Assembly (NCBI GenBank): GCA_005938025.2
Contig: VCCI02000001.1
Span: forward strand, 1,426,001-1,490,000
DNA from: Inquilinus sp. KBS0705
GTDB taxonomy: Bacteria > Bacteroidota > Bacteroidia > Sphingobacteriales > Sphingobacteriaceae
Reading direction: 5' to 3'
DNA length: 64,000 bases
Shown here: piece after piece, positions 34,996 through 43,442 of the stretch
Layout of the letters: every line of letters starts with the position of its first letter
Position numbering within the stretch: the first letter of the stretch is position 1
Translations under genes and position numbers: made by a program
The notes under the pieces: model-generated
Seen by the model: only the letters and a program-made list of their open reading frames with translations
Database searches by the model: none
What the model was told of the DNA's origin: nothing

Positions 34996-35994
34996 ATGAA
35001 CTACAAAGGACTAACACTTACTTTACTTTTAACAGGATCGATACTAATAAGCAAAGCCCAAACGGTAAACCCGCGACCGCTTACTATAGACGAGTACAAA
35101 AAAGCTCAAACCTATACCATTGCCGATTTAGACAAAGATACTTACGTTAAGTTTGATAATGCTTACGTGCTTGACCGTTATGAGGGCCGCAAACCTTACT
35201 TTGTTACCGGTGCTGATGGGTTAAAAAAACGTATAGACCTATACAAACTGGTGGCCAAAGAGGGCATGCAGGAAATTGGCCTGATGGTTTTTTACACCAA
35301 TGAAAAAGGAAAGCTTTATAAAGCCCTTGTGCCGGACTTTACCGCTGATGCCAAAGTTTGGGCCCAATACTTTCAGGATATAGACGACATTAATAAGGTT
35401 GAAACCAACTTTATCCTAAAGCTATCTTATATTCTATCAAAGGAGTTGAGCTTTCAGCAGTATAAGATTTTAAATGGTGGCAAGGATATGAAAGAGGAAT
35501 CGGCTACCTATGGTAATGATATCTGTTTCCCCGGCGAGGAGTTGGTAACTATGGCAAGCGGCGCTAAAAAGCAATTAAAAGACGTTAAAAGCGGCGATGC
35601 CGTAATAACTATAGACCCGGTTACTAAAATAGCCTCGGCCGTTAAAGTAAAAGAGCTTACCACGCACGAGGCTAAAAACTATGCTTTAACACGCCTTGTA
35701 TTGGTATCTGCAAAAACTAAAACTACAAAAGCCGGCTATAATGTGCTGTTAAACAGCAAAGTATTACAGGCTACACCAAACCATCCTATGCTTACAAAGC
35801 AAGGTAATCAAAAAATTGGTGATATAGCACAGGGCCAGCAAGTACTATGCCTTAACGAACAAACAGGCAAGTATGAACCTTACACCGTTTTAATAAAATG
35901 CGAACAAGCTGGTGGCACCCAAAAGGTATACAACATTGTAGCCGATGGCGGTAGCACGCTATTAATGAATGGCGTAATGGTTATGCAGAAATAA
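34996..35994 (+). CDS. Secreted protein with C-terminal Hint (Hedgehog/intein-type) domain
   Basis: A 332-residue protein with a Sec signal (MNYKGLTLTLLLTGSILISKAQT), an N-terminal domain of about 150 residues (PRPLTIDEYKKAQTYTIADLDKDTYVKF...) unlike anything I recognise, and a Hint domain from Cys177 (CFPGEELVTMASG) through block-B-like TPNHPMLT (260-267) to the closing GGSTLLMNGVMVMQK. Cys177 could make a thioester; the end lacks the HN/HNC splice residue, so it cannot splice as an intein and would at most cleave or attach at the Cys. It is 18 bp after the aminotransferase gene. Confidence 0.85.
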   Translation: MNYKGLTLTLLLTGSILISKAQTVNPRPLTIDEYKKAQTYTIADLDKDTYVKFDNAYVLDRYEGRKPYFVTGADGLKKRIDLYKLVAKEGMQEIGLMVFYTNEKGKLYKALVPDFTADAKVWAQYFQDIDDINKVETNFILKLSYILSKELSFQQYKILNGGKDMKEESATYGNDICFPGEELVTMASGAKKQLKDVKSGDAVITIDPVTKIASAVKVKELTTHEAKNYALTRLVLVSAKTKTTKAGYNVLLNSKVLQATPNHPMLTKQGNQKIGDIAQGQQVLCLNEQTGKYEPYTVLIKCEQAGGTQKVYNIVADGGSTLLMNGVMVMQK

Positions 35995-36015
35995 TAAACC
36001 ACATTCTTTGTAAAA

Positions 36016-36049
36016 CAAAAAAGGTATAGTGCACGCTATACCTTTTTTG
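36016..36049. terminator. Bidirectional terminator between Hint and GNAT genes
   Basis: Perfect 14-bp stem (CAAAAAAGGTATAG at 36016-36029, CTATACCTTTTTTG at 36036-36049) with a six-base loop, A- and T-tracts on the outer sides. It closes the Hint operon on plus and, 3 bp past the GNAT stop, the operon on minus. Confidence 0.85.
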
Positions 36050-36052
36050 CTT

Positions 36053-36343
36053 TTAATGGGCCAAAAGCAATTTATCCCACTCAGGGTATCGTTTTAAATA
36101 GGCCTGAACAAACACGCATAAGGGAATTAATTTAAGTTGATGCTGCTCAAGGTACTTGAGTGTCTTTTCTACCAAAGCGTCGGCTATACCCCTTCCCCTT
36201 AGCTCTACAGGCACCTCAGTGTGTATCAGGTAAACATGGTCGCCCTTTTGTTTATAATCAATAAACGCCCGGTGGTCATCTATAAAAATCTCAAAGCTGT
36301 GGCTTGTTTCATTATTTACAAGCTCTATATCTGTATACTTCAT
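36053..36343 (-). CDS. Small GNAT-like N-acetyltransferase
   Basis: A 96-residue stand-alone GNAT half-domain family protein. The acetyl-CoA loop reads VELRGRGIADALVEKTLKYL, fitting R/Q-x-x-G-x-G/A, and the C-terminal strand LKLIPLCVFVQAYLKRYPEW matches the group of very small GNAT-related proteins. Its ATG at 36343 lies 8 bp after the stop of the barrel protein gene (36352), so it is the last gene of the five-gene operon that starts with the HD-PycTM gene. The substrate is unknown. Confidence 0.85.
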   Translation of the reverse strand: MKYTDIELVNNETSHSFEIFIDDHRAFIDYKQKGDHVYLIHTEVPVELRGRGIADALVEKTLKYLEQHQLKLIPLCVFVQAYLKRYPEWDKLLLAH

Positions 36344-36351
36344 ATATATAA

Positions 36352-38919
36352 TTATATTCTAAAGTTAAGCGATACATAGGGGTACCAGCCTTCTTCTGAA
36401 TGACCGGCCAATACCTGTAAAATTGTTAAACCTGCTGGCGCAAAGTACAAACCGCCACCAACACCCTGGTGCCATTTATCCGATCTGTCATTTTCGATCC
36501 AAACCCGGCCGGTATCATAAAATCCGCTTATACCTAACTGGCCCGGTACAATATAACTGGCAATATTGGCCAGTTTTATACGGGCCTGCAGGTTGTTGTA
36601 TACCATGTGTTTACCTGCAAAACGATACTGCAAGTAACCCAATAAATTACCCTGCCCTCCTAAAAACATCGACTGGTAAAAAGCCGGTTTGCCCACGCTT
36701 ACGCCACCGCCAATTCTGTCAGATAGAACGATAGTGCCTGTAGCATTTATTTTTTGATAAAAGGTAACCTCCGGCCTTAGCTGGGCAAATGATTCTGAAT
36801 ACCCATTTAAGCCTTTGTAAGCCGACAAATTGATATTGATATAATAACCCTTGGTTGGCAAAATGCCTGCATTACGCTGGTTGCTATTTAAGTTGATAAC
36901 TACACCCGCATGCGCTTTTCCCTTATCAACCGTTAAGCTATCATACGACCCGATCTGCGAAGAGTTATTAATAAAACGGCCCTTATTATCATCAAAACTT
37001 AACTGGTAAAATTGTAATGACGGACCAACACTTATAGTAGCGTTTTTACCGGTATGAAAGCGAACGGCCGGGTCTAACTGGTAAGTATTAAACCTTGTGC
37101 GGTAAAAGCGGCGGTAATTATCTATTTTAATTAGTGGTGTTTGGTTACCCAAACCAAAAAAGTTCACCGTATTATCAGGGGCATTAACCACACCCTGTAA
37201 TGTAAAATCGGCATTGCCTAAAGCTTGTATCCATTCGCCGTTATAGCGTATTCTAAACGCATCGGTTGCAAAGGCATGGGTAAGCATTAATTGTTGCACA
37301 CTGGTATAAGGCAATTTTCTAAAACCATCCGTTTTAGTGTATTTAAACCCCAAACCAAGTAAAAACCCATCATCGGCATTTAAGCCCGCTGTTGCAAGAG
37401 GCATCCAAACGTTATATAAGTTTGTAGAAAGGAAGCGCGTGTTAGTGGTATCGGCAGATAAATGTTTACTTACACGATCTGTTTGGCCCGTAAATTTTGC
37501 ATTTGGTGTATCATAAACCTTAACCTTATTTGCAGCCCCTGTAACATCATACAGTTTTTTACCCTCTCCCCCAACAACTCTTACCCTTATAGGCGATTTG
37601 GTAGTATTAATTTTTATTTGGTCGTCCCCTCCGCCCGCAAATAGCCTTATCTCCTTTGTGATATCGGCATTGTAAGTATGCGACAGTATAGTATCTTTTA
37701 CTTCGCCTTCCTTATTAATTTTATTTATGGTGATATTAAGGCCATTATTTGGCGCATCGGTTATATTAACTAATTCGTTTTTATCGCTAATACGCAAGTC
37801 TACCACCCCGTTAATAAAGCGGTAATAGTTTGCCATAACAGTTGGCAAACTATCGCGGCGGGCCTTTAGTATGCTAAATAACTCCTTGTGCCCCATTTTA
37901 TAGGTTTCTATAGGTAGTCTTCTTAAGCCCTCTTCAAGTACGGCATCAGTCTCGGCAGCAACAAATTCATTTACTACTTTCATCCATTGCTCGTAGCTCA
38001 TCTGAAAATCGGGGTAAGCGTTAATAAAGCGCGATTTATAAATACCATACTTCATAGATGGCTGCCTTGTAAAATCGCCCAATAAGGGGTCTATCCATGG
38101 CTGCGCAGCAATATCGGGGAAGAGGCCCTGCTCCAGGTGAAATACCTGGTCACGATCTCGCGGCACTCCTGTGTAATATTTGCTTTTATCCTTTTTGGTA
38201 ACCGCCCACCGCCACTGGTCTTCGTGTCTGTCCCAATCGCCAAGCAGCATATCAAGCATACGTGCGCGTAAAAACGCTTCACCATCAAACCGGTTATCAT
38301 TATCTTTTACCAGGTTGTCAAGCATCTTAAGTGTATTATCCGAATCGCCTATCGGCTCACGCTCTTCAAGCAGGCACACTCTGTTGGCAAATATCTTTCG
38401 GTATTCTCCCAATGCTTCATCGTCGGCAATTATTCCTATTACCGGGTTGGCGTGGGGTACCCCGGCTGCTTTAGCCATGGGCGGTACTACTAAAGCTGAA
38501 AATGGGTGTTGCCCGCTAAGCGCATCATCCAGCCAGTCAACCACAAAGGTCTCGCGTAAATTTTCGGGTAATAACTTATCAGGTGTTTTCTCTACTGTGC
38601 GTATCACCCACTCTTTGCCGCTTTTATCTTTTAACCGTAACGATTTTGACTGCATACCGCCGCCCTCCTTTTCGGGAGTAAGGCCGCCGTAAACTTCGGA
38701 TATTTTGATAACAGGCAATTTTACTGCTGTTGCCCACTCTTTACGGTAGTTTTTACCAAAAAACCATTTATGTGTGCCGCTAACTTTATTATAGGACGGG
38801 TGCACTTTTACTACAACACTATCGCGAAATACAGGCTCGGGCGACGTTGATTGTTGTGCTACTGTTAATGATGATATACCGGTGAATAATGCGGCCAGGG
38901 GTATAAGTCTTTTAAGCAT
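36352..38919 (-). CDS. Protein kinase-like domain fused to an outer-membrane Omp85-like barrel
   Basis: An 855-residue protein. A signal peptide (MLKRLIPLAALFTGISSLTVA) is followed by about 370 residues with kinase-like landmarks: LRLKDKSGKEWVIRTVEK (95-111), FLRARMLDMLLGDWDRHEDQW (217-236, D230-R231-H232 in a catalytic-loop-like position), and YYTGVPRDRDQVF (248-260, D255/D257 like a metal-binding DxD). These resemble CotH, FAM20 and HipA-type kinase-like folds. From about residue 500 to the end the sequence is beta-barrel with aromatic strand ends (SNQRNAGILPTKGYYININLSAYKG, FLGGQGNLLGYLQYRFAGKHM) and a C-terminal FRI. This matches an Omp85/BamA-type barrel. Combining these two parts is unusual. 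Confidence 0.78.
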   Translation of the reverse strand: MLKRLIPLAALFTGISSLTVAQQSTSPEPVFRDSVVVKVHPSYNKVSGTHKWFFGKNYRKEWATAVKLPVIKISEVYGGLTPEKEGGGMQSKSLRLKDKSGKEWVIRTVEKTPDKLLPENLRETFVVDWLDDALSGQHPFSALVVPPMAKAAGVPHANPVIGIIADDEALGEYRKIFANRVCLLEEREPIGDSDNTLKMLDNLVKDNDNRFDGEAFLRARMLDMLLGDWDRHEDQWRWAVTKKDKSKYYTGVPRDRDQVFHLEQGLFPDIAAQPWIDPLLGDFTRQPSMKYGIYKSRFINAYPDFQMSYEQWMKVVNEFVAAETDAVLEEGLRRLPIETYKMGHKELFSILKARRDSLPTVMANYYRFINGVVDLRISDKNELVNITDAPNNGLNITINKINKEGEVKDTILSHTYNADITKEIRLFAGGGDDQIKINTTKSPIRVRVVGGEGKKLYDVTGAANKVKVYDTPNAKFTGQTDRVSKHLSADTTNTRFLSTNLYNVWMPLATAGLNADDGFLLGLGFKYTKTDGFRKLPYTSVQQLMLTHAFATDAFRIRYNGEWIQALGNADFTLQGVVNAPDNTVNFFGLGNQTPLIKIDNYRRFYRTRFNTYQLDPAVRFHTGKNATISVGPSLQFYQLSFDDNKGRFINNSSQIGSYDSLTVDKGKAHAGVVINLNSNQRNAGILPTKGYYININLSAYKGLNGYSESFAQLRPEVTFYQKINATGTIVLSDRIGGGVSVGKPAFYQSMFLGGQGNLLGYLQYRFAGKHMVYNNLQARIKLANIASYIVPGQLGISGFYDTGRVWIENDRSDKWHQGVGGGLYFAPAGLTILQVLAGHSEEGWYPYVSLNFRI

Positions 38920-38948
38920 CGGATAAGAGGTTTAGGATTAAGCCTTTA

Positions 38949-39806
38949 TTATTTTTTTACGTATTTAAAAAGCGATATGTTTCCGGGCGACGCGGTATCG
39001 CCCTCATTAGATATATACAAGTTTCCTTGTTTATCAAAAGCCATTCCCTCGGGCTGTAAAAAGCCGGAATTTAAGGGGTAGGCTTGCTGAACGTTAAAGT
39101 TTTCGTCGGCCACTACCAGTAATTTATTTACCGACGATAAAATATACCATTGCTTTGTTAGCGGGTTTTTAGCTAACGCGGATGGATGAAATTTCATTTT
39201 GCCTTTACCCGCAATGTCGATTATTTTTTTTACGTCGATACTAAATTCACCACTTTGGGTTATAGTACCATCAGCAGCCAAATTTAAAATATAACCATTA
39301 CACTCTTTAGCATGGTTACCGCCCGGGCACTGCTTGCATAAAGCATACAATTTACCTGTAAATACATCAGCATGCAAGCCTTCGTACTCGCCTTTTGGTA
39401 AAAAACTTTTTTGCTCGTTTATACTGGTGATTTGGCCCGCTGCAACCTGCGCTAAAGGGAAACTAAATAAAGTACCGTCGCTTCGTAGTATAACGGCGTA
39501 GTTATTAGCTACTGCTACATCCTCATAATCGCCATGCTTGCCAAATTTAGCCTGCTTAACTTGCGTATCGCCCGGCTTAAACGAATAGATGTTACCATCC
39601 TCGTCCTGCTCGGCATATATAGTTGCATTATCACCCTGGTTAAAGGCAATGCCCGATATTTCCAGCAATTCCGCAGGCATGTTATACTTTACCGGGTTAT
39701 TCAGATCATATCCTGGCGGGTTTTTAGCCGATTGCTTTTTTGTTTGGCTGCATGATGAGCCAATAATGCCTATCAATAAGCAAAATATCACAGATGTTTT
39801 TTTCAT
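38949..39806 (-). CDS. Lipoprotein with SdiA-regulated-like beta-propeller
   Basis: A 285-residue lipoprotein: signal and lipobox IGSSC with Cys19, then a six-bladed-propeller-type sequence of the SdiA_regulated family: LEISGIAFNQGDNATIYAEQDEDGNIYSF, YEDVAVANNYAVILRSDGTLFSF, YEGLHADVFTGKLYALCK, FHPSALAKNPLTKQWYILSS, QPEGMAFDKQGNLYISNEG. It contains four Cys in CKQCPGGNHAKEC. Function unknown, possibly metal- or ligand-binding. The gene is between ppk1 (10 bp) and the kinase-like/barrel gene (29 bp) on the same strand. Confidence 0.82.
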   Translation of the reverse strand: MKKTSVIFCLLIGIIGSSCSQTKKQSAKNPPGYDLNNPVKYNMPAELLEISGIAFNQGDNATIYAEQDEDGNIYSFKPGDTQVKQAKFGKHGDYEDVAVANNYAVILRSDGTLFSFPLAQVAAGQITSINEQKSFLPKGEYEGLHADVFTGKLYALCKQCPGGNHAKECNGYILNLAADGTITQSGEFSIDVKKIIDIAGKGKMKFHPSALAKNPLTKQWYILSSVNKLLVVADENFNVQQAYPLNSGFLQPEGMAFDKQGNLYISNEGDTASPGNISLFKYVKK

Positions 39807-39816
39807 GGTAGTTTAT

Positions 39817-41865
39817 TTATAATGAATATTTACCGCTTAAATAGTGATAAATAGCTTTTTGCGATTGTATAGCTTCACCCTTTAAAACAGGTTTAACCTG
39901 GTTAAAATGCTCGTCTATCATTACTGCCTGTACATTATCATTTAATTGATAATCTATCAACTTTATTAATTCTTGTTTAATTGCATCGTTATAGACAGGG
40001 AAGCATACTTCTATACGATGATATATATTCCGGTTCATCCAATCAGCCGACCCTAAAAACACTTCCTGGTTGCCGTTATTATTGAATATAAATACGCGGC
40101 CATGTTCCAGGTAACGGTCTACAATACGCTTTATGGTAATATTTTCGCTCATACCAACAACTCCGGGCACCAGGCAGCATATACCACGTATAATAAGCGA
40201 TATTTTAACACCCGCCTGCGATGCCTCGTAAAGCTTATTTATCATCACTTTCTCTTCCAGGTTGTTCATTTTGATAGTTATAACAGCAGGTAGGCCCTGC
40301 TTGGCTAAATTTATTTCTCTATCTATCAACTCTAAAAACCTTGTTTGCAGGTTAAACTGTGCTACCAATATATGGTTAAACTGAATCGGGTTAGATGAGG
40401 ATGGCTTTTCGCGCTTGGCTAAGAAAATAAATAATAATTCAAGCTCGCGTAACAGATCATGATTGGTGGTAAGTAAAACATGGTCGGTATAAAACCGGGC
40501 GGTGCCTTCGTTTAAATTACCGGTAGCAAGCAAGCCCGAGTAACTTAGCCTGTTACCATGGCGCGTTTTAACAAGCGCGATCTTAGCATGCACCTTTAAT
40601 GCAGTTACACTGTAAATGATCTCAACACCTGCGCTTTTCATTTTTTTAGCCCATTTAAGGTTATTGGCTTCATCAAAACGGGCCTTAAGCTCTACCACTA
40701 CCCTCACTTTTTTGCCGTTCTTAGCGGCGCTTATTAAGGCATTAACAATGCGTGAGTTACTGGCTACCCTATAAAGTGTAACATTTATTTCTTCTACATC
40801 GGGGTTGTTAGCGGCTTCATTAAAAAACCGCAAAATGGTGCTATACGATTGATAAGGTGTATTTATTAAAATATCTCCCTGCGCAATGGTTACAGCAAGA
40901 GGTTGGCTTATTAAAATTTGCTGCGGGCTTATAGCCGGCCATTTATCATATTGTAAAGCAGGGTTATTAACAGGTAATGATGATAAGTCTTTTAAATTAT
41001 GATACCTGCCTCCCTCTACCAGTGTAGCTTTCTGCAGGTCCAGGTTTGCGCTTGCGAGTTGCAGAACATCCAACGGCATATCGCCTGAGTATAAAAAGCG
41101 GGTGGCCAAGCCCATATCGCGTTTATTTAATTGCTTTTCTATCTGTTCAGACAGGTCGCCGGCATATTCATCTTTAAGATCAAGTTCTGCATCGCGGGTT
41201 ACTTTTATACTATAGCAGCCGTTAATTATGTAACCAACAAATAACTTATCCAGGTTAAAACGGATAATATCATCTAAAAATAAAATGTACTGTTCGGCAT
41301 CTTGCTTAACCGATAAAAATCTCGGCAACTCGTCAGATGGAATATTAAGCAGCATTTGCTTTTCAACACCACTGGCAGTTATCAGCTGTATAATAAAATA
41401 CAACTTATTATTCTCAGGGAAAAAACTGCTGTCGGCGTCTAACTGTACGGGTTGTAAATAAGCCAAAACTTCCGACAGAAAGTAATTACTCACCTGCCCG
41501 GCTATGCTATCAGGTAAGGGCTGGTTATATAAAAGTGTAATATTATTTTCTTTTAACAGCGGTAGCAACTCAGTAGTTAATATTTTACCGTACTTTATTT
41601 GCTGCTTAAGTATGATATCGTTGGCCTGGTTCAGGAGTGTTGCTTGCTCGTCAGCATTTATCTTGCTTTCTTCCTTTTCGCTTATTTTTTTGAGGGCTCT
41701 AAGTACCGGCATACGCACACGGTAAAATTCATCAAGATTTGATGAATAGATAGCTAAAAAATTAATGCGCTCAATTAACGGAACCTCTTTATTCTCCGCT
41801 TCGTTAAGTACGCGTTCGTTAAAGGTAAGCCAGCTAATATCACGATTAAAATACTGTAGATGCAT
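39817..41865 (-). CDS. ppk1: Polyphosphate kinase 1
   Basis: Makes inorganic polyphosphate from ATP reversibly. The 682 residues match PPK1: N-terminal helical domain with YFNRDISWLTFNERVLNEA and AIYSSNLDEFYRVR; a middle domain; and two phospholipase D-like catalytic domains with the autophosphorylated His in ALKVHAKIALVK, and LGSADWMNRNIYHRIE near the end. It is the second gene of a five-gene minus operon, 5 bp after the HD-PycTM gene stop and 10 bp before the propeller gene. The position suggests a regulatory link with the HD protein. Confidence 0.97.
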   Translation of the reverse strand: MHLQYFNRDISWLTFNERVLNEAENKEVPLIERINFLAIYSSNLDEFYRVRMPVLRALKKISEKEESKINADEQATLLNQANDIILKQQIKYGKILTTELLPLLKENNITLLYNQPLPDSIAGQVSNYFLSEVLAYLQPVQLDADSSFFPENNKLYFIIQLITASGVEKQMLLNIPSDELPRFLSVKQDAEQYILFLDDIIRFNLDKLFVGYIINGCYSIKVTRDAELDLKDEYAGDLSEQIEKQLNKRDMGLATRFLYSGDMPLDVLQLASANLDLQKATLVEGGRYHNLKDLSSLPVNNPALQYDKWPAISPQQILISQPLAVTIAQGDILINTPYQSYSTILRFFNEAANNPDVEEINVTLYRVASNSRIVNALISAAKNGKKVRVVVELKARFDEANNLKWAKKMKSAGVEIIYSVTALKVHAKIALVKTRHGNRLSYSGLLATGNLNEGTARFYTDHVLLTTNHDLLRELELLFIFLAKREKPSSSNPIQFNHILVAQFNLQTRFLELIDREINLAKQGLPAVITIKMNNLEEKVMINKLYEASQAGVKISLIIRGICCLVPGVVGMSENITIKRIVDRYLEHGRVFIFNNNGNQEVFLGSADWMNRNIYHRIEVCFPVYNDAIKQELIKLIDYQLNDNVQAVMIDEHFNQVKPVLKGEAIQSQKAIYHYLSGKYSL

Positions 41866-41870
41866 AAATA

Positions 41871-43091
41871 CTACTTATGTCTGTAGGTAGCCGATGCAAT
41901 TATAAAAGCTAATACCGAGATAATAAGCCCAAACATAAAAATGTTATACGCTATACGCAGCAAACGATATTTTTTTCCCAAAACAACACCCTGGGCGTAT
42001 ACGTCGCGTATTAAGCTACCGTATAAAAATTCCCGGTCTTCCATCATTTTGCCCATACCGTATTTATAATCTTCTAAAGACATGCGGTAGAAATTACCAA
42101 AAAACAACAAATTAACCTTTTTTGTATCTACATCCTCAATTGAAAATGTTCCTTCGGGGATAGATGGGCGCGTTGCAAGTATAGAGAAAGTCATGGCCAG
42201 CAAACTCACACACAAAAATATAAAAGTAGGTATCGACAGATATTCATACTCGGTTAGCTTGCGCAGCAACAAACTAATTATTGCCGATAAAATAATTGAG
42301 TTGACCGTTATCATGATATGGGCCTTATTATCGGCCATGTCGCTTAACCTTTGATGGTTGCTCGAACTTATCCTGAACATCGTTTCGATACCTTTTTCGG
42401 GGCGCTCCGATTTCTTCTTTTTCTCAGCCTTAATATCCTGATCATTTCCTGAAGCAGGTTGAACAACAACGGTTTCTTCGTCATTTTTATTCACCGAAGT
42501 ATCTACTTTAGTTTGCAGCAAAGTAATATTTTGCGTTTTACCGCTATTTAATAACAGGCGGCAATAATCTGTATGGTAATGGTGCTCTTCTAAAAACTTA
42601 ATGCTTTTGCGGCGCCAGTCCAACTTACTCAAATCAGGATTATACAAAACCCTAACTTCTTTAAAAAGTTGTTTATCCTTATCAAAAAAGTCTTCTGTGC
42701 CTAAATGGTATAGGTCAGCATCACATATAATTTGCTGTAATAAGTTTGCCGGTGCCTGTGGCATTTTTGTGGCCACAATACATTCCTTAATAGCAGCCAC
42801 CTCAGATTCTTTGGCTTTATTGTCTTTAAAGAAGTTTTCGGCAATGCTCGCGCTTTCCTCTTCGTGATTTTGAAGGTCGACCATATAGCCAAGGTCATGA
42901 AACCAGGCGGCAGACAGTACTATAAAAAAGTCATCATCGCTTAATTGATAATGATTAGCAATTTGTGTTGCCTTATCAACCACATATTTGGTGTGCTTTG
43001 AATTATGATAATGCAGCCTTGAATCATCGTGCATCTTGTAATAGGCCAAAGTATACTCGTTAACTTTTTCGAGCAATTTATGATAGTTCAT
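41871..43091 (-). CDS. HD-domain phosphohydrolase fused to a Pycsar-effector-like TM domain (DUF5706/PycTM type)
   Basis: A 406-residue membrane protein. Residues 1-200 are an HD domain: His33 in NSKHTKYVV, His65-Asp66 in AAWFHDLGYM, Asp124/126 in ICDADLYHLG. After a charged linker (200-245), the second half has FRISSSNHQRLSDMADNKAHIMITVNSIILSAIIS and two TM helices at about 265-320, then ARPSIPEG-type linker, FGNFYRMSLEDYKYGM, and a third TM near the end. This matches the PycTM/DUF5706 region known from Pycsar (cyclic pyrimidine nucleotide) anti-phage effectors, in the known variant joined to an HD domain. It heads the ppk1 operon. Confidence 0.85.
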   Translation of the reverse strand: MNYHKLLEKVNEYTLAYYKMHDDSRLHYHNSKHTKYVVDKATQIANHYQLSDDDFFIVLSAAWFHDLGYMVDLQNHEEESASIAENFFKDNKAKESEVAAIKECIVATKMPQAPANLLQQIICDADLYHLGTEDFFDKDKQLFKEVRVLYNPDLSKLDWRRKSIKFLEEHHYHTDYCRLLLNSGKTQNITLLQTKVDTSVNKNDEETVVVQPASGNDQDIKAEKKKKSERPEKGIETMFRISSSNHQRLSDMADNKAHIMITVNSIILSAIISLLLRKLTEYEYLSIPTFIFLCVSLLAMTFSILATRPSIPEGTFSIEDVDTKKVNLLFFGNFYRMSLEDYKYGMGKMMEDREFLYGSLIRDVYAQGVVLGKKYRLLRIAYNIFMFGLIISVLAFIIASATYRHK

Positions 43092-43442
43092 AGGTGTAGT
43101 TTAGATAAAAATGTATTATTAATACCATCATTATACTGCCTATATGTATCGATAATACAGCAGTGCGATAAATATAATTATTAATTTTAGCGATTATACG
43201 TGATGTTAGCCAATAAACCATACCTATTTGCTTTATTAATTGTTTTATAATTCGTTAAAGCATGGCGCTATGCCACATCAATTCCTGCTTAAAATCAAAT
43301 TCAACAATCTGATGACAAGGTCAGTAACAGTTTGACAGATATTTTGAAAAATAGCTTTTTTTAAGTTCTTTAAACGTCATAAATTATATTGATAGATGCA
43401 GCTATTTAGTTATTGAGTATTATTGTATAATAATTAACGTTA
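43092..43442. other. 351-bp divergent intergenic region
   Basis: It separates two operons that point away from each other (HD-PycTM-ppk1 and DAC-like-GAF). It is AT-rich, carries an imperfect short palindrome around GCATGGCGCTATGC (43261-43275 area), and shows no full TAnnTTTG box, no tRNA and no supported small gene. It should contain both promoters. Confidence 0.4.

Noticed and set aside
34996-35994. Hint domain considered as an intein
   Set aside because: There is no C-terminal His-Asn-Cys/Ser block and no C-extein, and the domain is at the protein end, so protein splicing is not possible.
41871-43091. Interpretation of the HD-PycTM gene as a complete Pycsar defence system
   Set aside because: No uridylate or cytidylate cyclase gene (PycC) is next to it; the neighbours are ppk1 and a DAC-like operon. 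The resemblance is to the effector domain only.
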